A stretch of DNA of 64,000 bases from Neolentinus lepideus HHB14362 ss-1 (lineage: Eukaryota > Basidiomycota > Agaricomycetes > Gloeophyllales > Gloeophyllaceae): NCBI GenBank assembly GCA_001632425.1, contig KV425623.1, positions 11,555 through 75,554 of the forward strand. Direction: 5' to 3'. Positions within the stretch are counted from its first letter, which is position 1. Every line of letters begins with the position of its first letter. Shown one piece after another: positions 37,087-50,621 of this stretch. Below the pieces are notes generated by a model. The model was not told the origin of the DNA and made no database searches. It saw only the letters and a list, made by a program, of their open reading frames with translations. Position numbers and translations under genes: made by a program.

Positions 37087-40000
37087 ATGCATCCTTGGCA
37101 ATCGAGTGTGCTGCTTGGAGCAATACTCCTCCAGTTCTGTATGATGGGGTCCGCAGAGCAAGCACCACTGGTAGTGGCAGAGAGCCGAGACCGTTGGACA
37201 GTGAAGGTGTCGAGCAATTGGGATGTCGGTCGTCTGCTTCCGGCGAGCGCATAAGCGGAATCTTAGACCAGCTCTTTATCATTCAGGTTCTGGGACCGTT
37301 TCCCATCCATGCAAGGGAACAACATTTTTTGTCACCGTCCTTTCCTATCAACTGTGAGTGCACTATCACAGGGCGAAAGCTAACTGCCGTTCATCGTGCT
37401 TGGTGTTAGTGTCGGAACCCATAGATTACGCCCGGACATGGCCATCATCGTTGGCAGACGGCGGTGTAGTCGGCTGGACCACGGCGCACGCTAGCGAAGA
37501 TGGGCATCTTGCTGTATCGTTCCCTGAAGTTCGGTCAGTATCCTGCGTGTAACCGAAGCTGGCTTGATCTCGAGCAACCAGGTCCGTGGTAGATGGGCTT
37601 CCCTTCGAGCGACGGAAGGATGGGCTGCTCTACAGCATCACTCGGTCCTCAGGACTACTCTTACTGTATACCCTCCCGAGTCAGCTGGAAGTTTCGTGGC
37701 TGACGCGGAATCTCCGAAACTGGTTGTGAAGTTGCAGCAGGGGTCATTTTTTACCGTCCTCCCTACATCGCAGGAGGACAGGGCTGGGTTAACGCCTGAA
37801 TGGCATTATGGCAACATATATGCTATGGGACGCGACCCACCGCTAACTGTCACACTACCTGTGCCGCCGGCGATGCTCAGGCCGACTGCATACGACGTCT
37901 TTGTCAGCGGAGACTATGAGGTACTCGTCCTTGCAGTGCATATAACGAAAGATGCTGAATGTCTCTCCAGATCCGTTTGTTTGGTGACCCTTCAGCGTAC
38001 CAAAGCGATGTTCCTATTTTGAGTATAGATTTCAATGCGGACATCGATACTTCATACGACAGTGTATCCCGTGTGCCTTCACAAGATGTCATCGCTGATT
38101 TCGTAGATGGGCTATCCTTTGGTAATGCTCTGGGTATCGGCTTTCGCTCTGCCTCAGGCTGGTGGACAGCAGAAGACGCTGAGCTTCTGGCACCAACGGA
38201 TGTAAGTTGGGCTCCATCAGTGCAGCTTCATCCTCACTCGGTGGCTGCAGGGTATGAAGGTCAGCTTGCTGCGTAATCCAAGGCTTGCACCAATGCAGAC
38301 AAGAGTGGTACCCCTCAAACTGGTCCAATCCCGTCCTTTCTATGGAAATGACATACAAGTTGCCGTTAGATTCCGGTCCAATGATAGCGTGGTGACATTG
38401 AAAGTCGCTTTGCCCATCAAACAGCAAGTTCTTTGGACTAGTGAAACATTCCAGCCGATCAAGACCTCCTACTTCTACATGGAATCTATGCCTACGATGT
38501 TTCTTGTTATACCACCGAAAAATGCTAACGATGGAGAGCCTCGTCCTCCTATCTTGGGGCTCCGTAAGCCACTCGTTTATTGGGGGCTGTATATTGCTGA
38601 CAAATATTAGACGGCGCTGGTCTGGATATCTTCGAGGAACCCTTCTGGGCTGAGGCTATTCCGCGTCAAAACAACAGCTGGATAGTGCTGCCTACCGGGC
38701 GGACTCCTTGGGTACATCTTCCGTTTTCGTATGTGCGGATATAGAGTTCATTCCTTGTAGGGATTAGATTGGCATGGACCCAGTGCACAGGATGCATGGC
38801 AAAGCATTGATGCCCTAACCACTATTCTCAAGGGGAACGCGGCTTGGGATACGTGGAAATTGCAAGACAATACTCGAGTCGTCGTTGTGGGACATTCAAA
38901 TGGCGGCCAAGGAACGTGGTACATCTCATCCCGGTACCCCGACAAGGTGGTTGCAGGTGCAGTGTAGGGTCTCTTCCGCAGACAAAACAGCTAACCCGAT
39001 CTTCCACCACCTTGTCCAACTCCAGCTGTCGCTGCTAGCGGTTATATCAAGTCTCAAGCTTACGTGCCACTAGCAGCGTCCAGGTTAGTTCGAAGCCATG
39101 AACGAACGAGTTCGCTTTAGGCTGAACTGGGTTGTGAAGGTCTGCGCATTTTATCGATCCGGCGCTACGTGCAATTCTTGAGACGTCGTTGACGCCTGAT
39201 GACAACGATCTGTTCTTGTCGAATTTGGCCGACACTTCTGTTCTGGCGATCCACGGGTATGCAGAATCTCTAGCGCGCCACAGGACTTCGAACTAACACG
39301 CTCTCTAAGGGGACTTGATGACAATGTTCCCGTCTGGCACTCCAGGGAGTACATCAGTGTACTCAAAACTTGGAATCCGGACGCGGATGCCAGGTTTGTT
39401 CGTCTACAATCGATCTGACCTTCAGCCCCTAAGTTCTTGCTTAGTTTCAAAGAGGACCCTGGCATGCCTCATTGGTATCCCTCGATTCTTGCTAACGATG
39501 AAGTCCAAACATTCTTGGATCGCGTGTCGTACGAAGCCGCAAGTCCTAAACTCAACACCTACACCCTAACTGTATCGATACCATCTGAATCTGGGTCCTA
39601 CCATGGTTGGCGTATAGAAAGTCTTAAAACACCAGGAAGGCAGGTTACTTCACAAACAGTTCGGCAACTTTTGTTCACCGGGGTGTCGTAGGCTGGCGCG
39701 ACTCACAGTCAATGAACATGAAACCTTTATGGAAGTCAAAACCACCAACGTTCGCACATGCACGCTTGAATTCGATCACTTACATGCGAGGCAGCTGGTG
39801 GTCAACGGTATCTCTTTACTGGCACCAGCAGAGAAGGGAGGTGATCTGCGAATCATAGTGAACAAGTCACTTCAGCCGTCGGTACGTCGCAGTGAACTTA
39901 GCGAACAGAATAGCTATACAATATAACCCAATGCAGATTGAAATAATAAATTATACAAGTAGCAGCGTTCAGCCCTCTGGCCGGATATCCACTGCATTAT

Positions 40001-40654
40001 CATCGAAAGGACCGTTGCTGCTCGCAATTCCTCAATCTACGCCGTCTCGATCACTGTCGATTGCATCACGCCTTGCGCATGCTCTCAACCTATATCATAA
40101 GCTGGATGCAGAGATAATCACTAACCTCGAGGTGATGGACCGAGCAGAACGAGGCACCATTGAAGGGGCGACATTAGTAGTGATCGGCGATGCATCCATG
40201 GAGTTCACAAGATGGTGTCTGGCACGGCAAGATACTCCTTTCACAATAGAGAACGGTTCGCTGCGATTGCAAGGCCGCGCTTTCGACCAGGCCTCAACGG
40301 GTAGTGTTAACGGAAGTTTCGCAACATGCACAATTGACTAATGCTAGCGTATCGCTAGGCGCCATATTCTTACACCCCAATCCCAACTACCTAGACTCCA
40401 GCATAGTCTTTCTACTTGGCCATGATGATGAAGGATTAGAACGCGTAGCGAGGCTGTTTCCGATACGAACAGGTGTAACTGTGCCAGATTGGTTGATTAC
40501 CGGTACTCTGGCTGATAGTCAGGGAGCGGCAGCTTTGCATGGTGCTGGGTCAGTCCTTTCCTCCTATCCTGACGGTCAATGTAATAACGACGAAAACTCT
40601 AGCGTATGGGATCAAGAATGGGCATGGAACGAGCGTATGTCTTGGCTGAATTAG
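37087..40654 (+). CDS. Large secreted alpha/beta hydrolase (prolyl-oligopeptidase-like fold)
   Basis: Start is ATG at 37087, because MHPWQSSVLLGAILLQFCMM followed by GSAEQ is a clear signal peptide. No other in-frame Met exists before the conserved part. After an intron the chain continues VLGPFPIHAREQHFLSPSFP. A beta-rich N-terminal half of about 420 residues follows (RATEGWAALQHHSVLRTTLT, LTPEWHYGNIYAMG). The hydrolase domain follows: GLDWHGPSAQDAW, the nucleophile elbow VVVGHSNGGQGTWYIS, an Asp in HGGLDDNVPVWHSREY and a His in PGMPHWYPSI. A third, beta-rich region of about 350 residues follows, ending VWDQEWAWNERMSWLN. GxSxGG resembles S9 peptidases and feruloyl-esterase-like enzymes. The substrate is unknown. 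Total near 880 residues. Confidence 0.78.
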
Positions 40655-40882
40655 GGATAATTACGGGATGGTGATGTATTGCCTTGTGATACAATGGATA
40701 TAGAGTAAGTTTGTGAGATATAAACAGTAATCGTAATCAAAGTCCACAGAGGAACAGCCTTTGAACGAGTCGTAAACGTGAGATGATACAATACAGTGAT
40801 GTGTGGTGCAATAAAAAACCCAAAGCAAAGAGGCAGAGAGATATAGAAAACAGATAGCAGAGGATAACAGCGATCACGATTT

Positions 40883-43800
40883 CTAAAGAACTAACGACCT
40901 TGAAACCTATTGACACACTGTCAGCAGCGAGCACTCAACCTGCACGGAAGACTGAGCTTACGCTTTCCAGAAGGAGTGTAACTTCAGGGGTGACACGGAC
41001 AAACTCTTCATTCCAGAAACCATACTTCGGGTTGCCGAGGAGCTCGATGAAAGTGGCGAGAGCGCCCCAAGGGTGCGGGCGGTGCACGATGAACCGCTCA
41101 AGAAGAACTTTCGTCACGATCTCTCTGAAGCGAGGATCCTTGATTTCGCAGAACAGATGGAGCAGGAGCTGACTGAACCAATGCGTATGAGCGTTGGGGT
41201 AGCGCAGGTGCATGACGACGGAGCTGAGTATATGGTGTTGACCTGCAAAACACGTTAACTATGATTCAACACGCAAGAGAGATATCTGACCTTCAGCGTC
41301 GAAGTTTTCAATCCAGTACTGAAGAAGGACAACGCCAGGCTCGTTCGGCAGAAACAAAGAAGAGCCACTCTTGGCTTTGCTTTGCGCTACGGATGATATC
41401 CCGATGTACATGACAACCGAGTTTATCAATGATAAGTTATACGCATCGGGAACGCCCTCAGGAACGCCCGGGAGGCGCAGACGTTCCTTCAAGGACGGAA
41501 GAGTTGATGGTGCACCACGACCAAGGAGATGCTGATCAAGAAGGTCACGAAGATCGCCGTTCTTTAAGCCTGCCGTGAAGTCCGATAAAATGGGAGGAAT
41601 AGTTCGCATTTCAGGCAGGCTGTTCTTGACATCGCGAAGGTGAGGATCGGGCAGCACTAGGGAAGCGGGGAATGCGCTGAGGATGATGTTTCGCAGCTGG
41701 ATGCAACGAGGGGGTATAATGTCGCAAAGTGTGAAGTAATATTCACTGAGGAATTCAGGGAAGTCGTGCAGAAGGACCAGGAGAAGTCGCAGCGTCCCTC
41801 TGTACAAGTCTCTAGCAGGCATATTGAAATCCGCAGTTTTCAGGAAAGGGGATAGGAATTTGAACAGAGACAGCAATAGCTTATGAAACGCTGACCATCC
41901 CTATAAATCAGATCAGTAATGCGTGTAGCAGATCGCACTGCCATCATACCTCCCGATTCTCGTGCGACAGAAGTTTTGGCATGAATAGGCGATGAGAAAT
42001 GAGGGACATCCACGCAAACGCGAAGCCGGGAAAGTACGTAGGTTGCAAGGAGCTGAGTGTGTCACTAGGGCAACAAAGAATAAAGTTGAGTGACATGACC
42101 ATAAGACGAGAACATACCTAATGGCAATCAAGAGCTGGAAGTAAGCAGTACCCAGCTGTGCCTCGATAGCGTGAAGATCATTGACAAGACTGGAGAAGAA
42201 GCGGAAGAAGGGTTTCTGGTGGAAATTCTGCCCCTGCTCTTCGTGCATGTTGGCTAAAACCAAGACGAAGATTGACAGGATCTTCGTAAGATAGTGAACC
42301 TTTGCTTGATCGTTGTTCACCCCCGAAGCGTCACCATGATATTTGATTATGTAAACTATAAGCCTCGCCATAGCATCCAGACCTTGGAAAGCGTTGGCGA
42401 ACTCCCCAGCTGCACCACATTTAAGATAGAAGCTGACACTGGACTCAGCGCATACGCGGAAGAAAAAAGAAGACACATCTTCGACTTTCAAGATGCCCTG
42501 CTTGGTGAGCTGCGTGATAAACGGGACGAAAGCCTTTTCCGGGGACGGAGAACGCTGGTAAATAGAAACCCATTGCTGGAACGAGTCGTAGAGTTTCTCC
42601 CTCAGCTGATCTGTCTCGGTCTTTGCGGGGGTCGTGATTAAGCCAAGACCATCCGGTCCAGGGAGGGCAGGGGCCCGACGTACACCACGTATATCGTCAA
42701 GTAAGGCATTTACTCTATTGGCCAGTCAGCAAGCTAGGAAGGGGGATCCAGAAGACACTCACTCAGCATTCGCTTTACCGACTCGCGAGAACTGGTCCAA
42801 GGCATCGATGGTGAACGCCCATAAGGATTGAGAACCAATAGGCGGCTCGCATGACAGACACTCTCGTATCAATCCCGCTGCAAATTCCAAGAGAGCGGGT
42901 CTTGCATCGTTGTGTAAGGATTTAGCCAGCTGCTCATCTTGAGAGGCCACGCTGACCAGACCACTGCGCAATAAAGCCACAGTAACAGGAACGTCGAGCT
43001 TCCGCTAGTGACATTATGAGTGGGGAAACAAGAGCGATTAGAAGAAGCGTACATCATCTTTGGCATAGATCAACCACGTAATAGCCTCTCTAGCAACATC
43101 TTCGAAAGAACGACAAAGCTGGTCCAAGAGAGCGACATAAACTTCCCGGCCGAGTTGCGAGTCCGCCCTATATAGAAATTGTACAATCTTTTGGGAGGTG
43201 AGAATAGGAGTTCGTTCACGGTCCACTGATTCCCTTGTGACGAAAAGTATCGCACGAAGGATCTCACGTATCTCATGATTCGGAGGTAACGAGGCGAGAG
43301 ATTGCACTGGCATTTGCGTGAGAATTCCTTCAAGATCCTGAATAAGCAACTAAATCAACAGTCAGGCATCATGCTAGGACCAGGTCAAAAAACGATAACA
43401 CACGGTAAATCGTTGCATTGCCTCTTGATGCGTGACGATTCTCTGCACTGAAGCCAACGGATCCTGCACGGGAGTTGGAGGGTATGCCATACTGGAGAGA
43501 TCTGTCCGAGAGTAGGATACCGTAGAGCTGGGTCGACTGGCGGTGATAAGCCGACGTCTGGTCTCCACGGCTGAACCAGCTGAACGAACTAAATATGAGT
43601 TCGAATGGAATGACATATGATCCTTACCGAAGTCCTCGTAAACCAGAAGCTGGTTGGATTGGACTCCCGCTTGACGAATACGAAGGGGATCGGGGAGTTG
43701 ACCGGAGAAGTTGGATGCTCCAGAGGTATGGTCCCAGAAGTGATGCGCAGTGCGTTGCTACAAGTTGGTTAGGTCAAGTAAGGTCATCGGACGCAAAAAC

Positions 43801-46800
43801 AAAAACTAACCTCGCGGTGCCGACGGCGCAGTTCATATGATGTGGCAAACCCTTCGTCCACATCAACAATGGCACGGTCCATAGCGGCCTTTTCGATAGC
43901 AGCACACGCAATATCCAAATTATCCTGAACCAAGAGTAAGATGACGTTCTCGGTGATTATTTGCTATAGGTGCGTTAGCCTGCTGTAGACACCCAAGCAG
44001 ACGACGAACTCGCCTCAGTGAATCCCTGCTCAAGAAGGTACTGGCGCATGTGCGTGGCCAAGTTACTTTTCAGGGGCTCCTTACAAGTCACAAGAGCCAA
44101 ACTCCCGGCAAGTCTCTGCGCCATTAAGTGTCCTGCTTTGCGAAGCTTCTCTTCGTTCCCCTCGGTCACAAAGTCCTTCGCAACTAGCTCCCTAGTCGAT
44201 ATACCAGCTATGGTCACCGATCTTTCCACAACCGGTAGAATAATCTGCGAAAAGACAGGACTCAGATATTTTGATAAAAGAGCTATAAAGGAGCTGTGAT
44301 ATTCTTACCTCTCGGACCGAACGATCTACAGCAAGCTGGACAGAGCGCTTGAAGAGCTGGTTGGGCGCAAGTGGACCCAATTGCGCGTTGATGACAATAT
44401 GCTGTGAGAGACTCGACAAGATTGACTCTATATGCGCTCCAACCGAGCGTTGGACGTCCGATGGGCTGGTGGGTCCAAGGCCCAAGACTTGCGCCTCAGG
44501 GATCTGGGATGAGGGGTCATATCCACCGATAGGTAACGCATCAATATCAGGAACATAGTCAGGCAGTGGAGGCCCGGCCAAGGTATCAGACAAGGGCCTA
44601 TTTCTTAGGACGCTGGTGGCCTCGATAGCGTCCAAGTTGATATCAAGAGCTGTGCACAGCATCTCGATCTCGAACTTGAGATTCAGCTTCAACTCGGCAA
44701 AATGATACAGCTCTGCTAGAAGACTTATGATAGCCATCATCCAAGGATTTGGCGGCTTGAACACAGTCGATTTAACAGCAGGCTCTAGGGTCCTGCACAC
44801 GAAGGGGATCACGACAATGAGACGATTATTATCGTAGCCTTCCATGAGCAGATCCTTGAAGGATAAGTTCTTATGTTTGATGGGCTTGTCTCGAGCCAAG
44901 GTAATGGTACCAAGCCACACGCCAATGTTCTTCAAGATTGCCCTTTCTGAACTCGACTGCGCCGTCCTCTCGGAGTTCAGCAATGTCGCTGATTTGACAT
45001 ATGTTTCGTGAAGAATGAACTTGGACAGAACAGGCCCATCCAAGGCATCAAGGAACCGCAGGTATAATGGATGGTTATTGGGTTCAGTGCTGATCCGCTG
45101 GTCGACAAGGTAATTGGCGAACCACCGCGCATGCTCGCCCTTGAAATGATCCTTCATCTCCGCCAGCTTGGAGTCAAAGTTGTTTGGCGCAAGATTGTTG
45201 ACAATGAACAAAATTTTGTCCGAAACTTCTTCGGACGGCCGAACTACTTCGTCATCAACCTTATCAGGCTGAATCGCAGCGAAGATGGGTGCAGGCTCCA
45301 CGGCAGGGAGTATGCGGAATTCCGGTGCAGTGGGCATTCCCTCTGGTGCATTAGCGATAGCCCGCTGGAGAATGGGCGCCAATTCGGGCTGTGCTTCCAA
45401 GAGGTGAGGGATCTTCAGGAGAGCTTGACACAAAGGTTGCCACTCAGACAACCTGGATTCAAATCGTCTGAGTGCTTGGATGCCAAACTTGAACAGGTTG
45501 GATTCCGGGGAGCAGTTCAAAGCATCCAGGACATAGCGAATCGCGATACCAAGAGGAATATAATCAACTAGCTCGTACTGGATAATGGAGCCGAACAAGT
45601 ATCCTGTCATGGCCAGTTCCCGAGGAGGATAGAATGCTTGGAAGAACTTGTACTCGTCGAAGAGGAAGTGAAGCATGCAGGAGAAAATCTCGTGATCTCG
45701 CGCATTGGAAGAAGTCTTGTTCCTCTGCAACATAGCAATCACTTCGTCGATCGTAATCTGCTCATCGTACATTTGCTTGTAAATTGCATCCACCTCGGCT
45801 TCAATCTCAGGTGCGTAGGCGACTACAGTGAAGCCCGGCTCCGTGTCCGATCCGGGTGTCAACACCATTAATCGTGGATGGATTTGCAAGCAGGCGTTGC
45901 GAACTTCGAGGCAATAGTCCACATCGCTCTCATGCATGATGGCAGAGCTTCGAGAAAAATCAGCTATATCCATTAGAGACAGCAGAGTTCTCACCTATTT
46001 CTCAGCACTCGAAGGAAGATAGCGATAGTCTGAGGATTGAGGGGCATCGTACGATGGTCGACAGCAGGGTCGGTGATCCTGGTAGCTTTCTCGCTCTCCA
46101 TCTTGATGTCCAAGAACTCGATGACGGAGTGTAAGAACTCCGCACCATGGTTATTGACATTATCCGCAAGCCACTTGTCAAGATTCAAGTATTCTCTGCG
46201 CGACGCGAGGGCAGCCACATCCAGTGCAAATGTGAAAGGTCGAACTTCAAGAAGGGAGTCTAATATCTAAATTCCCACACACGCTCAGTATATGCGAGAT
46301 TAACGAAGTACCTCCAGACTCACTTTGAGATCCTGGGCGACATCTAGTATTCTAGTGATATTGAGAGGGCTCTCATTATAGAAGTCACGGAAAGCGTTAG
46401 TGAGGTATGGCGGATCGATCTGCCAGATGCGCATGAAAACAAGCTGATGGTTCGGGTGGCCTGCGAGAAACATGGCAAGGAGCTTTTGGGCATATTCCAA
46501 TCGTATCTCGTTCCACGTCGCTTGCTGAACCTAGCATTAGGATGTTACCTACGAGATCTATCAGAAGACGTACCGGAACCTGCAACAGGCCCATGTGTAC
46601 TAGTTCCGCACTGATTTTGACCGCTTTATCCAGCATCTCGCGAACATAGTTACGGATCTCAGGCGACTCGGAGCCCGCATGGATGACTAAGACTTCAAAC
46701 AAATCCAAAGAGTTCCATGTCTGGCCTTGGACATTAGCTGCCAGAGACTTGATCGTAGGGCTTGCGTTCGCGACATCATCGACAGTCACAATCCTCCGCC

Positions 46801-48161
46801 CAGGCAAAGACACAAAGTTGAAAGTGTCGGCTGGTAGAGACAATAGGGCATCCAGAAGACGTAGCTGATACATCGGATTCTCCCAGCTACTCCAAAAACC
46901 AGCCACTGCATGCGGCTCCAGGTGTCGCGGCGCACTCAGGAGGATACTGATTAGCAACTTCAATGTGGCTGTGTCGACCACTCTCTCCGGCCGATCGAAC
47001 GATCTAATGATCGCGGGCCAGTCGAGATCGAGGTTCTACACAGAGTAAGATACAAACAAGCATAATCGAGTCCGGACGACTCACGAAGCTGTTGATAGCT
47101 CTAATCACGGAAGAAACATCGCATGAGAGTGCGTTCTCTGAAGCCAGTCGTGCGAACGTCGCTACTATTTCGATGACCTGGTCTTCTCTAGGGGGGGTTG
47201 TCTTGGACAGGCCAAACCGAAGGAATACAGCGAGAACTAGATCGGGGTCCTCGGTGATCTCTGGGCCAAGCTGTTGAAGCACTTGCACCACCGTCGTAGC
47301 GGGCGGCAAGCTGTTATACGGGTTACGCCTCGCAGTGAACAGATATAATATTCTCACGTACGTTAGGTTTGGCAGAATCCGTTGAAGGTAGGGAGTCACT
47401 ATCTCCGAGCCATACTTGGTCTGAGCAGCCAGAATCAACGCCTGCCGCTGCATCGCATCGAGAACGGGTGAGTCATCCGGAGGATCTTGCAGCAAGTTCT
47501 GCATGAGCTTTTCAAGCGACGACGGGGACAAGTCTGCGTGGTCGAACGAGGGGTGCTGACACAGCGCGAGAACTGCGCTTTCGAAGTCCATGCGTATGAT
47601 CGCCTGCGCCTGGCTCGCGAGCTCCTTCCGTGTCTGACCCGCGACGATAGACGCAGCAAGCACGAGGCGTTCGAGTGGACGTAGTCCAACGCGGTCCGCG
47701 AACCTGATGAGGTCGAAGTTCCGGAACACGTCGCCCTCACCTTTGTCGATACCCTCGCGGAAGCGCTCCGCAAGGAAGGAGTCGCGGGCGAGGCGCTGCG
47801 TCTCCTGGATCAAGAGGCGGAACGTGAGCGCAGAGGATGTATCGAACGCCGGTGGGGGTGCAGTTGCAGATAGGCGCGCTTGCGAGTGCACGATGAGCCG
47901 CCGGATGAAGTGGAGATAGGTATCAAAGCCATGTTGCTCGGACAGCTGTATAAATTGAACGCGTACGCGTTACGAGTCGGTAAGCTCGCTCCAACCCCAT
48001 TCGTACCACTTCCACATCAGCCTCAACTGGGACATAACACTCACCGATCGAATCTCAATCTGATTTCGCTCAAAGTTATCCTCGGTCAAGGTCGAGAGCA
48101 GAAACACGATCTGCGCCTTGACTATAGTATGTATGTTGCTATTCGACGATGGGGAGTCCAT
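40883..48161 (-). CDS. NOT1: NOT1/CNOT1, scaffold of the CCR4-NOT complex
   Basis: The central scaffold for mRNA deadenylation and translational repression, about 2,150 residues. It starts MDSPSSNSNIHTIVKAQIVF and LLSTLTEDNFERNQIEI. HEAT-type N-terminal repeats follow, then the MIF4G-like middle part that binds the Caf1/Ccr4 deadenylases (near 45.2-45.9 kb; MLHFLFDEYKFFQAFYPPRE). The CAF40-binding DUF3819 region lies near 43.9-44.6 kb (AGHLMAQRLAGSLALVTCK). The C-terminal Not1 domain that docks Not2/Not3/Not5 lies near 41-42.5 kb (FPEFLSEYYFTLCDIIPP; HLRYPNAHTHWFSQLLLHLF). The last coding exon is only 24 bases (40883-40906) and turns the end into LLLESVSRSLVL, matching the family's ESVxRS. 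Without that splice the frame runs to a stop at 40935. Confidence 0.95.
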
Positions 48162-48457
48162 TGCAGGAGACCGTGTCGCAGCCTCCGTGCGGCGAGGGAC
48201 GCCACCAGCACCGGAAGCCGTTTTGGCTACTTTTGTAGAAAGTGAAGAAAGAGGTACCAGGCAGTTGAGAGTACGGCGAGGACGAGAGTGGCGGCAGTGT
48301 CGTGTGCGAACGCGCGGGGTCCATTCGGGCTCCGCCTCAACTTACACACTCCTGTGGTTCTTCGCGACGTCCATTCATATTCAAGCAAAGCCAAGGAAAA
48401 CATGTACATAACGAATACAGGATAGATCAAGACAAAGTTCATATCTCACCCTCGAGG

Positions 48458-50441
48458 TCAACCTCGATATGCCTGAGAGAAAGCACCAAAAGACACAAGC
48501 AGCACTACCGCAAACACGTAGAACACCCGTCCTTCCTGCGACGGATCGCCCCCTGAGAGCAAGTTTCTCAAAGGAAGGAAAACGAGGCCGACTGCAAAAT
48601 TTGCGATCCCTGTCCAGTGGATATTAGTTATGGGTCTGACTTCGGACCATGACAAGACAAGGCGGCACACAATTTAGAGACAACGCAACGGACGAGAGAG
48701 CTGATACAGCCTAGGATGGTGGTTTAGCTTGTACAATTCGAGATGAGACTCAGGGTCGAGGACTTACGTGCGGCGGGGACACGTCCGAAATAATAACGAA
48801 AGGCACCGGTCCCATGCCAATCGCAAATGACCTGCATATGCGCCACATTGCCTTCAGGAACAGTTACATACAACGCTCTTATGAACTCACATTATGAATG
48901 CCATAATCGCCATACTCGACAGCGCAACAATCCCGTAGTCCAAGCCCAAGCCTACTAGGACGAGCGCCAAAATGGATCCGGATGCAGAGATGGTCAATAG
49001 CATCTTCCTGCCCATCCGCTACGGAAACAGAGCTCGGGTTTTGTATACATATACATAGATAGCGAGAGGTGGATGCGCACCTCGATGAGGAAGACGGGCG
49101 GGAATGTCATAATGACATTGACAACTGTGATACCTAGAGAGACGTACGGTCCCAGGTCGGGGAGGGTTTTGGAGAGGATGGCGTTGCTGTAATAGAGGAC
49201 TAAAAACGCTCAGTATGGCACAGCTAAAGCACCTTCTGGAAGCGTACCAGCATTGACACCTGTGCGAGTAACCTAAGATAAACATTTGTTAGGAGCAAGG
49301 GGAAATCACACGATACCTGATATCTGCTGAGACACCATTGCTAGACATACAATAGTGAGCGGCCTTCGAAGTTCTGGTGCGACCAGAAGACGAGGAACGG
49401 TAACAGCTGCTTCGTGTCTATCATCAGGCGATCGACCACGGTGAGACTCCTCGGGAAGTAAAGGATCTTCAGCATCTGCGTCTGGGCAAAATATCAGAAT
49501 CTGCCTTGCAATGATGACAGTTGACGGCGCGGACCACCTTTACTCGCACCACCCCACAATCTCCGTGACACACTCTTCACCTCAGGCGCGCGCCCAGACC
49601 TACTCAGCCATACAGGCGACTCGATCATGATGGGGCTCGCGAGCAAGTTCCCGGTCGACAAAGCACACGACAAGAAGAACACCATGCGCCACTGTGTGGG
49701 TGTTGCGAGACGGAAACCTATTGACTGGGTAAAGAGAATACCGAATACAATTGCTAGCTGTGTGAGGACGCCTGCGCACGGAGGTTACAATATGCACTAG
49801 TCGTAGAAGGAGAACGTACCAACGTTGCCCTTGATCTTAGCCGGGCTAATTTCGCCCAAGAATACTGGGCCCACACATATACCAATGCCAGCCCCAACGC
49901 CTACAAGAATTCTTGATTATTGTGAATGTCTATCTATAATATAGAATTGAAACGAACGCACCTCCCGAAGGCCAAAGGAAATACTGAAGACGACACACCC
50001 ATAATACCCGTTCCGACGGCCGTCATGAACGAGCTAGCCCTCACAGCATCCTTCCTGCCTCTTTTATCCATAATTATGTTGGCCCCCATGCTTCCTAACA
50101 GACCTCCGACTGTAAACACAGACGTGACCACGGAGAAGGTTGCGTCGGACATGGGTATGCATGTGGGTATACCATAGTGGCGATCTATGCCGTTGGTCTC
50201 GCGACATGTCAAGACAGCTTGAATTTGATTCAGCGCAGAAATATGATAGCCATACTATCATAGGAGGTTTGGATAGGTTCGTTATCCGGCAGTAAATGAC
50301 ATTACCTGTTGTTCAGGCTGATCGTAAGTGTCCAATCTAAGAAGTATACTGACTGCTCACCTGGAGAGACACAACCAATATCCAAATACAAGCGATCCAG
50401 CCATAGAACGTGAATCGTTGCGAGTCTTTGTGATCCGTCAT
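48458..50441 (-). CDS. MFS sugar-porter-family transporter
   Basis: A 12-helix transporter resembling the yeast VPS73/YBR241C branch. It starts MTDHKDSQRFTFYGWIACIW, and the first intron joins to YGYHISALNQIQAVLTCRE. Sugar-porter signatures are present: MDKRGRKDAVR after helix 2, IESPVWLSRSGR after helix 6 and ERMGRKMLL after helix 8. Helix 12 is VFYVFAVVLLVSFGAFSQAY, followed by RG and a stop at 48458. A possible extra spliced exon (about 48227-48350) would add a basic stretch and one more hydrophobic segment, which I consider less likely. The substrate is not evident; this branch is often on internal membranes. It is divergent from HOOK, with 180 bases between. Confidence 0.86.
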
Positions 50442-50621
50442 GTAAGTAAACAAGAAACAGCCACAACGGTGACAGCAGAAGCAATTGCCAAAAGGCCTAA
50501 TGCGGCATTGACAATATCAGACTCGGACGCATTGGACAACCGCGACGCTGACGTTCAGTACTGAGGCTGGCTCTCTTTACTGTCCTCTTAACCTCCAAAT
50601 CCGTTCTGGTCTCCCTCCGCG

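Noticed and set aside
40935..40937. NOT1 stop at 40935
   Set aside because: Splicing to a 24-base exon gives the conserved ESVxRS end instead.
48227..48350. Extra C-terminal exon of the MFS transporter with a 13th hydrophobic segment
   Set aside because: A donor and acceptor exist, but the added end is unlike sugar porters and the simple stop after helix 12 is sufficient.
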